Shown piece by piece: positions 11,016-19,410 of a stretch of 64,000 nt of DNA. The number at the start of each line of letters is the position of its first letter. Within the stretch, counting starts at the first letter, position 1. Made by a program: the position numbers and the translations under genes. Source of the stretch: Acidobacteriota bacterium (GTDB taxonomy: Bacteria; Acidobacteriota; Holophagae; Acanthopleuribacterales; Acanthopleuribacteraceae). The notes beneath the pieces were generated by a model that was given only the letters and a program-made list of their open reading frames with translations, was not told the origin of the DNA and ran no database searches. Location: positions 1-64,000 of the forward strand of contig PDUC01000038.1 of the NCBI GenBank assembly GCA_002747255.1, written 5' to 3'.

Positions 11016-11798
11016 ATGAAGACGAAAAAACACTTTGGGCAGCACTTCCTGCACGATCAAAAGGTCATTGAAAAAATTCTGGCGCTTCTTGACGTGCAGC
11101 AAAGCGATCGAATTGTTGAAATCGGTCCGGGTCCAGCCACTCTTACCAAACCTCTTCACCAAATGAACACCCATTTAACCGTCATTGAAATTGACGGCGA
11201 TATGGTTGACTTCCTTGAATCCAGCTGCTTTAACCCGCCTATTGATATCATTCACGGCGACTTTCTTAAACTGGATCTATCCCCTATTCTCCATTGTCAA
11301 ACGAAAGTTATCTCCAATTTACCCTACAATACCAGTGTTCCTATCACAGCCCGCATGTTACATTTTTCGGCATTCATCCCCACCATGGTGTTAATGTACC
11401 AAAAGGAAGTAGCCCAGCGCATACAAGCCAGTGTGCATACCAGGGATTACGGACCCATTAGCGTTCTGACCCGTTTCTTCTACAGGGTAAGCGCCCATTA
11501 TGACGTGGGACCAGGCGCGTTTCAGCCACCACCCAAGGTTTGGAGCCGTGTTTTGAAACTGGAGAGACTGGAAAGGCCTCTCATTGAACCGGCTCTCATC
11601 CCGCACGCACAGCGGCTTTTAAACGCGCTTTTCGGGAAACGACGCAAAATGGTGCGCGGCATCCTAAAGAAATACGGGCAGCAAAATTGGCAAACTATTT
11701 ACAATGAAATTGGCAATCCGACAGCTAGACCGGAAAACCTCTCGCCCGATTTTTACGCCCGCTGGATAACACAAACTGAGGTCACAAAACATGTCTGA
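11016..11798 (+). CDS. rsmA: 16S rRNA (adenine1518/1519-N6) dimethyltransferase
   Basis: RsmA (KsgA) dimethylates two adenines in the 3'-terminal hairpin of 16S rRNA late in small-subunit assembly. The 260-residue product shows KKHFGQHFLHDQKVIEKI at the N-terminus, the SAM-binding IVEIGPGPATLT motif, VIEIDGDM, and the catalytic NLPYNTSVPI motif, then FQPPPKVWS. The ribosome site is weak and the gene follows kdsD by 30 bases, so it is probably in the same transcript. It overlaps RNase J by 8 bases. Confidence 0.97.
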   Translation: MKTKKHFGQHFLHDQKVIEKILALLDVQQSDRIVEIGPGPATLTKPLHQMNTHLTVIEIDGDMVDFLESSCFNPPIDIIHGDFLKLDLSPILHCQTKVISNLPYNTSVPITARMLHFSAFIPTMVLMYQKEVAQRIQASVHTRDYGPISVLTRFFYRVSAHYDVGPGAFQPPPKVWSRVLKLERLERPLIEPALIPHAQRLLNALFGKRRKMVRGILKKYGQQNWQTIYNEIGNPTARPENLSPDFYARWITQTEVTKHV

Positions 11799-13428
11799 AA
11801 CCAAAATCATACCCCTTGGCGGCCTGGGTCAATTTGGCGCCAACGCGACCATCATTCAAACCAGGAATACGTGTATTCTAATTGATTTCGGGTTGATGTT
11901 CCCCCCTGATCGACGTCAGCCTGGTGTTGATTTCTACATCAACGATCCCGAAGAAATACTGGCAAACTGGCCGGATCTTGAAGCGGTCTTTATTACCCAC
12001 GGCCATGAGGATCACATTGGCGGCCTTTACTATTTACTGAAAAAAAAGAATTTGCCAGTTTATGCCACACCCTATACCGGTGCTCTTATCGAGTCCGCCG
12101 ATCCCATGATTGCCAGGCTGGATCTTCATGAAGTGTGCTATCGAGAGCCCATTCCAATAAAAGATCTCGTTCTCGAGTACATTCCGGTTACCCACTCCAT
12201 CGCCAAAGCCTCCTGTTTACTAATCGACACGCCAGGCGGAACGATCATGCACTCGGGCGATTTCAAGCTCGATCCAGCTCCCGGTGACGGGACACGTTTC
12301 GATATCCAATACATCCTTGAAAAAACAAACCGGACTGCTGTTCAAAACAGTGATTTCACCGCGGGCATCGATCTGCTCATGATGGACTCGACCAATGCCG
12401 AACAGAAGGGGTTTTCGGGATCGGAGGCAGGCCTGCTGCAGACTTATCAGGAAATCGTGAACGAGAGCAAGGGACGCATCTTCATATCCTGCTTTTCCTC
12501 CAGCCTGCCGAGATTGATCAACGTCAGCAAAATTGCAGAAGCCTCCGGCAGGAAAGTGGTTCTAGCTGGCCGCAGCTTTCATCGGCACTTCAAGGCGGCC
12601 ATGAAAACCGGTTACATCAAACCAAACGCTGTTTTCATTGACCAGGAGCAGGCCTCCGCTTTACCTCCCAGGGAACTGTTGTATTTTATAACGGGTTCTC
12701 AGGGCGAACCCAATGCGGCTCTCTCCAAAATAGCCGCTCACACGCACAGAGACGTCCAACTTCGCAGCAGTGATACGATTATCTTTGCATCGAGACCCAT
12801 ACCTGGCAATGAAAGAGCCATTGCTCTGCTGCGCAGCTCTCTGGAACAAGCGGGAGCCCGGGTCATCAATTCGTCTCATAGAAATGTACACGTTTCCGGA
12901 CACGCTTATCGGGAGGAACTGGCTTACCTCCTGAATGTTACCAAACCCGGAAACATCCTGCCTATTCACGGCGAATTTACCATGCTTCAACAGCATGAAA
13001 AATGGCTCAAACATCTGGTTCATAAAAATCAACGAATCCTGCTTCGGTCAAATGGAGATGAGCTGGTCCTTCAAAATGGCATTTGTCATGCCGGGAAAAA
13101 ATGGGAGACTTCACTGCTTCCAATTGATGGGAACCAATTGGTACCTCTCCAGAGCAGCGTGTTAAAAGAGAGAAAAGACCTGATGTACTCCGGTCTGATC
13201 CTCATTTCGTTCAAACACGGATACGGCAAACCCGAATGGGATGTTCTGACCATGGGACTCGCGGAAGAAAAACCGGGTACGCTGAAAAAAATCATCCTGG
13301 ACTTCCTGAACAAAGACGGCCTTCACATCAACAAAAAGAGAATTAAAACGGCTGTCAAGAAACTTCTCAGGCGCTATTTCAACGGTATGCCTGTTATTCG
13401 CGTCGTTTACGAGGGAACCATTTTGTGA
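11791..13428 (+). CDS. rnj: ribonuclease J
   Basis: RNase J is a metallo-beta-lactamase/beta-CASP ribonuclease with 5'-3' exonuclease and endonuclease activity in RNA turnover. The 545-residue product has the metal motif HGHEDHIGGL at about residues 70-79, VTHSIAKASCLLI, MHSGDFKLDPAPGDG, the beta-CASP segment including LLMMDSTNAEQKGFS and FITGSQGEPNAALSKIA, and the HVSGHAYREEL and LPIHGEF motifs. The C-terminal region is of normal length. It overlaps rsmA by 8 bases. RNase J is typical of Gram-positives but also occurs in some LPS-bearing phyla. Its stop codon overlaps the ATG of a 34-codon ORF. Confidence 0.96.
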   Translation: MSETKIIPLGGLGQFGANATIIQTRNTCILIDFGLMFPPDRRQPGVDFYINDPEEILANWPDLEAVFITHGHEDHIGGLYYLLKKKNLPVYATPYTGALIESADPMIARLDLHEVCYREPIPIKDLVLEYIPVTHSIAKASCLLIDTPGGTIMHSGDFKLDPAPGDGTRFDIQYILEKTNRTAVQNSDFTAGIDLLMMDSTNAEQKGFSGSEAGLLQTYQEIVNESKGRIFISCFSSSLPRLINVSKIAEASGRKVVLAGRSFHRHFKAAMKTGYIKPNAVFIDQEQASALPPRELLYFITGSQGEPNAALSKIAAHTHRDVQLRSSDTIIFASRPIPGNERAIALLRSSLEQAGARVINSSHRNVHVSGHAYREELAYLLNVTKPGNILPIHGEFTMLQQHEKWLKHLVHKNQRILLRSNGDELVLQNGICHAGKKWETSLLPIDGNQLVPLQSSVLKERKDLMYSGLILISFKHGYGKPEWDVLTMGLAEEKPGTLKKIILDFLNKDGLHINKKRIKTAVKKLLRRYFNGMPVIRVVYEGTIL

Positions 13429-13532
13429 TGTACGATCAAACCCAAATGCGAACCGCTCTCAAACAACGAAATCACGGCGTTTTGAGTGTGACACTTGAAG
13501 AGGTTTTGAGCCTTTTTTTGCAATCTGAATAG
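13428..13532 (+). CDS. 34-codon ORF coupled between rnj and miaA
   Basis: The ATG at 13428 overlaps the rnj stop (TGATG) and is preceded by GAGGG (13411-13415) with suitable spacing. The product begins MYDQTQMRTALKQRN and ends LSLFLQSE; it is mostly helical and charged and resembles no family I know. Its TAG lies 10 bases before the miaA ATG, and miaA has no ribosome site of its own, so translation through this ORF could deliver ribosomes to miaA. It may be a real micro-protein or only a coupling peptide; conservation would decide. Confidence 0.42.
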   Translation: MYDQTQMRTALKQRNHGVLSVTLEEVLSLFLQSE

Positions 13533-13542
13533 AAACAAACCC

Positions 13543-14478
13543 ATGCAACAACAAGAAAACACACCCAATCTCATCGTCATCCTCGGGCCAACGGCTTCCG
13601 GCAAAACCGCGCTTGGGGTTCAACTTGCCCGTGACCTCAAGGGTGAAATTATCTCGGCGGATTCCCGTCAGGTCTACAGGGGAATGGATCTGGGGACCGG
13701 CAAGGATCTGGCCGAATACGAAGAAATACAACACCACCTGATCGATATCCGCGATCCCGGATACGAATACAACCTCTACGAATTTCAACTGAACTTCCAC
13801 GAAGCCTTCCGTAAAGTCTCGGCCAAAAACAAAATACCCATTTTAGTTGGAGGCTCCGGACTTTATCTGGATGCGATCGTCTTTAACTACCAAATTCAAA
13901 CCGTTCCCATCGATGAAACCCTGCGAAAAGAGCTGGCGGCACTCAGTCTCGAGCAATTGCAGGAGCGGCTCCGGTCAGGCCAGGGTCAACTGCACAACAC
14001 AACGGATCTGCAAAGCAGAACCCGTTTAGTGAGAGCCATCGAAATTGCAGAATTCAGCGGAACAACTCCTGTGAAAAAAAAACATCTCCAGAAAGTGAAC
14101 CCGCTCATATTTGGCTTGCAATGGGAGCCGGAACAGTTGAGAAAGAGAATTGCCAAAAGATTAACGCAACGAATGGATCAAGGCATGATCGCAGAAGCAC
14201 GCCGACTTCACGAACGGGGTCTGAGTTACGAAAAAATGGAATACTACGGGTTGGAATACAAGTTCCTGGCCCGTTATTTAAAAGGTGAACTCAACAGAAA
14301 CGATATGACACAGAAATTGCGCAGCGCTATTTGTCAATTCGCCAAACGTCAAAGATCCTGGTTTCGCAGAATGGAACGAAAAGGAGCCAAGATTCACTGG
14401 TTAACCCAAAGCGCGACTTTTCATTCAGAGGCACTGAAAACGCTCCGCGAATTCAAAATATTGGATTCAACCATTTGA
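13543..14478 (+). CDS. miaA: tRNA dimethylallyltransferase
   Basis: MiaA transfers a dimethylallyl group to N6 of A37 in tRNAs that read UNN codons. The 311-residue sequence has the P-loop ILGPTASGKTALG, SADSRQVYRGMDLGTGK, LVGGSGLYLDAIV, RTRLVRAIEI, and the C-terminal MEYYGLEYKFLARYL stretch. Length is normal. No ribosome site precedes the ATG (the upstream bases are AGAAACAAACCC), which suggests coupling to the small ORF ending at 13532. It closes the kdsA-miaA gene run. Confidence 0.97.
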   Translation: MQQQENTPNLIVILGPTASGKTALGVQLARDLKGEIISADSRQVYRGMDLGTGKDLAEYEEIQHHLIDIRDPGYEYNLYEFQLNFHEAFRKVSAKNKIPILVGGSGLYLDAIVFNYQIQTVPIDETLRKELAALSLEQLQERLRSGQGQLHNTTDLQSRTRLVRAIEIAEFSGTTPVKKKHLQKVNPLIFGLQWEPEQLRKRIAKRLTQRMDQGMIAEARRLHERGLSYEKMEYYGLEYKFLARYLKGELNRNDMTQKLRSAICQFAKRQRSWFRRMERKGAKIHWLTQSATFHSEALKTLREFKILDSTI

Positions 14479-14635
14479 ATTCCTCTGTTTTCTTGCGTCC
14501 CGTCAGTCAGGTCGTGAAACTGAGAATCAGAGTAACGGGAAAAAGCCATACCACCAAAAACAGCAACAGTCACAGGGCATTCTAGCCGGTATTGACCTTC
14601 AAAAGCACTCCATACCCGTATAATGGTATTATAAT

Positions 14636-14729
14636 TGCTCATGGGAAAGCACCCTGAGACGCTGAAAAGCGTCAAAATGAACCCCAAATTGATTCATATT
14701 TGAAGGCCCGTAAAGCGGGCCTTTTTTTT
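14636..14729 (+). ncRNA. possible small RNA or 20-codon leaderless micro-ORF
   Basis: Between miaA and the S9 peptidase lies a compact unit. Two overlapping TATAAT boxes (14619-14624 and 14630-14635) are followed by a hairpin (GACGC/GCGTC around 14657-14672) and then a strong intrinsic terminator at 14703-14729. A transcript would be about 90-100 nucleotides. An ATG at 14641, near the predicted transcript start and without a ribosome site, opens 20 codons (MGKHPETLKSVKMN to KLIHI) that stop exactly at the base of the terminator. A TTGACC at 14592 is 21 bases from the first box, which is long. A plain miaA 3' untranslated region is the alternative. Confidence 0.35.
14703..14729 (+). terminator. 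intrinsic terminator after miaA / small RNA
   Basis: Perfect 8-bp stem AAGGCCCG (14703-14710) and CGGGCCTT (14716-14723) with a 5-base loop, running into eight T (14722-14729). The T-tract is on the plus strand, so it ends rightward transcription from miaA or the small unit just upstream. Confidence 0.85.
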
Positions 14730-14752
14730 AATCGCACTGATTAAAATGCGAA

Positions 14753-16834
14753 TTATGGCATTAATTCTTCGTAAAGATAGGCGTATTCAACAGCGGCGTT
14801 ATAGGCACGCTGTTCGTTATTGGCGGCACCAGAGTGCCCACCTTCCGTATTTTCGTAATAGAGGACAGGGTGTCCCATTTCCTTCATTCGCGCAACCATC
14901 TTGCGCGCGTGTGCGGGGTGAACACGGTCATCTCGAGTGGATGTGGTGAAGAAAACTCTGGGATAGGTAACGTCTTTCTTCAGATTGTGATAGGGGCTGT
15001 ACGTTTTGATGTATTCCCACATTTCAGGGTCATCGGGATCACCGTATTCCGCTGCCCATGACGCTCCGGCCAGAAGTTTGGTGTAACGCTTCATATCGAG
15101 CAGCGGCACCTGGCAGACAACCGCCTTGAAAAGATCCGGCCGCAGTGTAAAGCAAGCTCCAACCAAAAGACCTCCGTTACTGCCACCCTGGATACCGAGT
15201 TTGGACTTGGAAGTAATTTTCCGGCTGATCAGATCTTCCGCAACGGCAATAAAGTCCTCATAAGCTTTCATGCGGTTCTTTTTCAAGGCCGCCTGATGCC
15301 ATCGAGGTCCAAACTCTCCGCCACCTCGGATATTGGCGATGACATACACGCCGCCCTTCTCCAGCCAGGCTTTGCCTGTAACGGCTGAGTAGCGGGGAGC
15401 GAGTGAAATCTCAAAGCCACCGTAACCGTAGAGCAAAGTGGGATTGCTGCCATCTAGTTTCCAGTCTTTTCTGTGCAGAACAAAGTAGGGTATTTTGGTG
15501 CCATCCTTGGATACCGCTTCAAATTGATCCGACTTAAAGGGTTTGGCATCGAAGAAGGGTGGCAGGCTTTTCAACTTCTCGGTCTTACCGGTAGCTCCAT
15601 CTACCAAAAAGAGGGTGCTGGGCGTAAGGAAACTCTCATAGTTCATAAAAAACTGATCACTGTCTTCCCGGGTATCAAAGACACTAATACTGCCGTTGGG
15701 TTCTGTTTGGATGGACACCTCTTTCCACTGGTTGTTACCCGCTGGTTTCAGAACCTTCAAAACACCGGTTACATTATCCAGCAGGCTCAGCAAAATGAGA
15801 TTCCTGGTGGTTGAAACAGAGGATAGGGAAACGCGTTCTTCAGGCTGATAAATCACGCGATAATCCTTCTTTCCTTTCAGCACCGCATCCAATTCCTGAA
15901 TAATTAAACTGCCCTGTTTGAAAGTCTTGTCCTCTACCTTCCAATCCGATTTGAGCTTCACCAGCACCTGATCGTGAATATATGCCTCGAATTCCGCATC
16001 AGCCGGTACATCCAATTTCACGTTTTTGCCATCTACAATGAGATAGGTCGATCTGGTAAAAAAAGTTGTGGCATCCACAATGAAATCCAAAGACTTGTTT
16101 TTCCTGTTGATACGGCCCGCATAAGCGTAAACATGCTTGGGATCCGCCTCAAAAATGGTTTGGGCCTCATCGAGTTTTGTGCCGCGCTGCCATATCTTAA
16201 CGATCCTGGGATAGCCCGACTCGGTCAAACTGCCGCTGCCGAAATCGGTACCCACATACAGGGAATCCCGGTCTCTCCAACTGACATAATTTTTCGCTTC
16301 GGGAAGATAGAAGCCGCTCTCGACAAATTCCTTTTTCTCAACATCGAATTCTCTAACAACGGTGGCATCGGCTCCGCCTCTCGATAAACTGAGAAGACAG
16401 CGTTTGTAGTCTGGATAACTGAATTGGGCTCCTTTGAAAACCCAGTTTTCATTTTCCGCTTTGGATATTTGATCCAGATCGAACACAGTCTCCCATTTAG
16501 GCTGACTTTTCCTGTATTCTTCCAGTGTGGTACGGCGATAGATACCTCTTACATTGCCGGCATCTCTCCAGAAGTTGTAATAGTACTTTCCATATCTACT
16601 AGTGTAGGGTATACGCTCCTTGGAATTTAAAATCTCCAGAGCGGCTTCCTTGACGGTTTTAAATCCGTCTACTTTTTCAAGCTGGGTTTTGGATTCCGCA
16701 TTCTGCTTTTCAACCCAGGCAAGCGCCTTTTCCCCTGTAACCTCTTCTAACCACATGTAAGGGTCCTCCTCTCCTGCTGAGAGCAAGCACGTTGCACACA
16801 CAATCATTCCAAATAATAATTTAAACGTCTTCAC
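14753..16834 (-). CDS. secreted prolyl oligopeptidase family serine peptidase (S9A)
   Basis: A 693-residue peptidase of the S9A family, which cleaves short peptides after proline. An N-terminal signal peptide (residues 1-20, MKTFKLLFGMIVCATCLLSA) predicts export to the periplasm. The beta-propeller occupies about residues 70-410 and the alpha/beta-hydrolase domain the rest. The nucleophile serine is in QGGSNGGLLVGA, the aspartate in TRDDRVHPAHARKM and the histidine in EGGHSGA. The DPYMWLEEVTGEKALAWVEKQN opening is typical of the family. It is monocistronic and divergent from the flippase-like gene. Confidence 0.95.
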   Translation of the reverse strand: MKTFKLLFGMIVCATCLLSAGEEDPYMWLEEVTGEKALAWVEKQNAESKTQLEKVDGFKTVKEAALEILNSKERIPYTSRYGKYYYNFWRDAGNVRGIYRRTTLEEYRKSQPKWETVFDLDQISKAENENWVFKGAQFSYPDYKRCLLSLSRGGADATVVREFDVEKKEFVESGFYLPEAKNYVSWRDRDSLYVGTDFGSGSLTESGYPRIVKIWQRGTKLDEAQTIFEADPKHVYAYAGRINRKNKSLDFIVDATTFFTRSTYLIVDGKNVKLDVPADAEFEAYIHDQVLVKLKSDWKVEDKTFKQGSLIIQELDAVLKGKKDYRVIYQPEERVSLSSVSTTRNLILLSLLDNVTGVLKVLKPAGNNQWKEVSIQTEPNGSISVFDTREDSDQFFMNYESFLTPSTLFLVDGATGKTEKLKSLPPFFDAKPFKSDQFEAVSKDGTKIPYFVLHRKDWKLDGSNPTLLYGYGGFEISLAPRYSAVTGKAWLEKGGVYVIANIRGGGEFGPRWHQAALKKNRMKAYEDFIAVAEDLISRKITSKSKLGIQGGSNGGLLVGACFTLRPDLFKAVVCQVPLLDMKRYTKLLAGASWAAEYGDPDDPEMWEYIKTYSPYHNLKKDVTYPRVFFTTSTRDDRVHPAHARKMVARMKEMGHPVLYYENTEGGHSGAANNEQRAYNAAVEYAYLYEELMP

Positions 16835-17028
16835 TTTGTCATACCTCCGTTGCGCTTATTTTAACACATAAGCAATCGCGATGCTCTATGCCGCTGTTCT
16901 ATTTACTTGTTATCTCAAAGGGTAAAATCATGCCACAGTCCGGACTTCAGTCACAATCCGGCGTTCGATTCTATTCGCAAAGGTCGCAAAATAGGGCAGA
17001 ACCATCAAAAAAATGATAAAATTATCCC

Positions 17029-18078
17029 ATGAATCGAATTAATTGGAAAACAACCCTGCCCAGTTTCATCATAGGCTTCTTTTTTCTGTCAATCGCTTTT
17101 AGAAATGTCTCCTTTAGTGACATGATCCAGCCTCTCAAGGGCATTCCTCTTACACACTTGGCACCATTGATCGTTCTCACGATTTTGGGAATTGTCATAC
17201 GAGCCTGGAGATGGTGGACAACACTGCCGGAACCCCACACAAAAGAGGAATTCTTTTCAGCACAAAGAGCGCTTGGAATTGGTTATTGCGCCAATAACTT
17301 CATCCCACGCCTGGGTGAAATACTGCGAATCTATTTCATGAAAAAGGAAACGCGGCGCTCCATTCCGGTTCTGGCCAGCACGGTCATTCTCGATCGTTTT
17401 TTCCTCGACCTACTCGCTCTGATCATACTTATCGTTTATGCTCTTCTCCTAAACACCTCGCTTGTTACAAAACTGCATCCAGACGCTTTTTTCTATTTTT
17501 GGACTTTCATCGAGGTGTCTCTTGTGGGAATTGGAGCCCTTCTGTTGTTGGCATATCAGCCCGAGTTCCTGCTAAAAATGATCCGAATCTGCAAAGTCGA
17601 TGCGTTCCCCTCCCTGTATGGAAAAATAGAGCGTCTGACGCACGAACTCAGTCTGGGAATGTCCTCGATCAAATCGCTCCGCGCTAAAGTGATCATTCTC
17701 ATTCAAACTGTTGGGCTCTGGGTAACCTACATGGCGGCGTTCATACTGGGGTTGTGGATGATGGACATCCCTTTCACCATCGCAACAGGGTCACTGGCCT
17801 TTGCCATCAGCATATTGGGTGTCATCCTGCCTGCACCCGGGGCCATAGGACCTTATCACTATTTCACTTCCAATGCCCTTACCCTTGTTTTAGGCCTTGA
17901 AGAAAAAAACGCTCTGGCTTTTGCTTTTCTCATGCATGCCGTCATGTTCCTGACCAATACGGTCTACGGTTTCCTATGTTACCTTTATTCAACTAATTTC
18001 GTTAAAAAGAGTGCTGATGAACAAAGTGACCAAGTTAAAGCAGCAGGGTTACCCGAACAGGAAAAGACGCCACTTTGA
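17029..18078 (+). CDS. flippase-like (UPF0104/lysyl-PG synthase TM region) membrane protein
   Basis: The 349-residue product has about eight membrane segments and the family landmarks: an RAWRW motif near residue 60, NNFIPRLGEILRIYFM, VILDRFFLDL, and LPAPGAIGPYHYF in the C-terminal half. This family includes the membrane part of lysylphosphatidylglycerol synthases and proteins proposed to move lipid-linked sugars or lipids across the inner membrane. No synthase domain is attached here, so a flippase-type role is inference. Its 3' end is convergent with the universal stress gene, 30 bases away. Confidence 0.88.
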   Translation: MNRINWKTTLPSFIIGFFFLSIAFRNVSFSDMIQPLKGIPLTHLAPLIVLTILGIVIRAWRWWTTLPEPHTKEEFFSAQRALGIGYCANNFIPRLGEILRIYFMKKETRRSIPVLASTVILDRFFLDLLALIILIVYALLLNTSLVTKLHPDAFFYFWTFIEVSLVGIGALLLLAYQPEFLLKMIRICKVDAFPSLYGKIERLTHELSLGMSSIKSLRAKVIILIQTVGLWVTYMAAFILGLWMMDIPFTIATGSLAFAISILGVILPAPGAIGPYHYFTSNALTLVLGLEEKNALAFAFLMHAVMFLTNTVYGFLCYLYSTNFVKKSADEQSDQVKAAGLPEQEKTPL

Positions 18079-18108
18079 AACCTTTGCACAAAAAACACAT
18101 AGGCAGTT

Positions 18109-18579
18109 TTATTTGTGGTCTTTATGCCTCACAATCAAAACAGGACAATCTGAATGTCTAATCACATATTCCGCAACACTGCCCATAATCAAACGGTTAA
18201 AACCCGTATAACCGTGTGTTCCCAGGACCAGCAAGCTGATATCATGCTTCTTCACAGCCTCCACAATCTCCGGACCCGGCTTTCCTTCAACAAAATGGGA
18301 CTTGGTGGCCGGCCCAAGCTCTTTTAACAAGTCGTTTAACATGTCGCGACCATTATTCCGAACTTCGTCAATCTGATCGTCCATCCAGGTGTCCACACCG
18401 GGCAGAAAATAGTAAGGTGACGGCATCTGAAGAGCCGTTAAGTCAAACACATGAATAACATGTAATTCAGCCTGCATCTGGTCGCGAAAAGAAACAGCCG
18501 TTTCCTTGGCTTCCTTCGAGGCTTCTGAAAAATCACTGGCAAACATTATCCTCTTAACTCTCTTCACTTGGACCTCCAC
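18109..18579 (-). CDS. universal stress protein, UspA family
   Basis: A single-domain 156-residue Usp. It begins RIMFASDFSEASKEAKETAV and has the nucleotide-binding motif GTHGYTGFNRLIMGSVAEYVI (G-x2-G-x9-G-S), ending CPVLIVR. The glycine pattern predicts the ATP-binding subgroup. Such proteins are cytoplasmic and rise under growth arrest. It borders the gene-free DnaA-box region, with its promoter in the first bases of that region. Confidence 0.93.
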   Translation of the reverse strand: MEVQVKRVKRIMFASDFSEASKEAKETAVSFRDQMQAELHVIHVFDLTALQMPSPYYFLPGVDTWMDDQIDEVRNNGRDMLNDLLKELGPATKSHFVEGKPGPEIVEAVKKHDISLLVLGTHGYTGFNRLIMGSVAEYVIRHSDCPVLIVRHKDHK

Positions 18580-19410
18580 GTTCCTGACTTGTACCCTCTT
18601 TTTATCACTTCCCGTTGCGGAATTTGGTTCCCCTAAACACCTGTCTGCTATTCCTTTTATTGCTGTCTATCAATATACATTAAAATGCTGTCCCATGCCT
18701 TGTTTTAGTCAAAAAAAATGTTTTGCGCACGCCATTTGTTTTGCTTCTGCCGCGCTTGGGAACAACAGTAAAAAAAGCGCTTTCAGACCGAATCCAAACA
18801 CCGTTTCAGAAGGACATGAAAAAGCTTGAAAATCACACTCAAGCGTAACAAATCACCTCTCACCAACCCGCAACCATACAAACTCTTTTCCAAGCCCGTT
18901 TTTTCGTTGAACTTAAAGAGTTTTCCACAGGTTTTCCACAAGACAGGAAAACACACAGCTAAATGACGGCCAGGCAGGAGCATAACGGTTGAAAACACTC
19001 ACTTTTTTACAGGAAACCCAGTCATACCAAGGGTTTTCATTGCGCACCATTTTTAGGTCAATCCACACAAAAGTCTTACTTTTAAGGGGTTTATGGATTT
19101 ATCCACAGAGTTTTCCACAGAGTTTTCCACAGGTATTGCGGAAAACTCTGTGGATAACGCAAAAGTCAGCTTGAAATCAACGCGGGAGAGCAACTTCCAA
19201 GACAATAAAGCTGTCCTGAAGTGCGACTATTAGTTTGTAAAGTCCGGTCGAGATACCTCGCTATGGATGCACAAGCGCCATAACTCCGACCTGAACACAA
19301 ATCCCGGGCGGAAATCTTTTTTCTGCCATCAAAATCGTCTGTTTCAGCGCCCCGTGTTTTGTGCTATCGTACGCTGTTAGCTTGAGGAATTAAGCGCAGA
19401 GGAAACCCGA
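18580..19410. other. gene-free region containing a DnaA-box cluster; candidate chromosomal origin
   Basis: This is the longest gene-free stretch of the window (about 830 bases). No open frame in it has coding character. Its right half carries six DnaA boxes between 18921 and 19157 (listed separately), with AT-rich runs at 19008-19015, 19045-19055 and 19075-19095 that could serve for unwinding. The segment 19180-19410 leads into pldA and holds its promoter. dnaA, dnaN and rpmH are not nearby, so this would be an origin away from dnaA, as known in several phyla. Confidence 0.5.
18921..19157. other. cluster of six DnaA boxes (candidate oriC)
   Basis: TTTTCCACA occurs at 18921-18929, 18932-18940, 19111-19119 and 19123-19131. 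The perfect consensus TTATCCACA occurs at 19099-19107 on the plus strand and at 19149-19157 on the minus strand. A 7/9 match lies at 19059-19067. The segment 19099-19116 (TTATCCACAGAGTTTTCC) is repeated in perfect inverse orientation at 19140-19157. Six near-consensus nonamers in 237 bases are far above chance. Alternatives are a DnaA titration site or a DnaA-controlled promoter region. Confidence 0.65.

Noticed and set aside
18921-19157. Reading the repeated TTTTCCACA stretch as a CRISPR or tandem-repeat array
   Set aside because: Repeat units are 9-mers in both orientations with irregular spacing, matching DnaA boxes; there are no spacers or cas genes.
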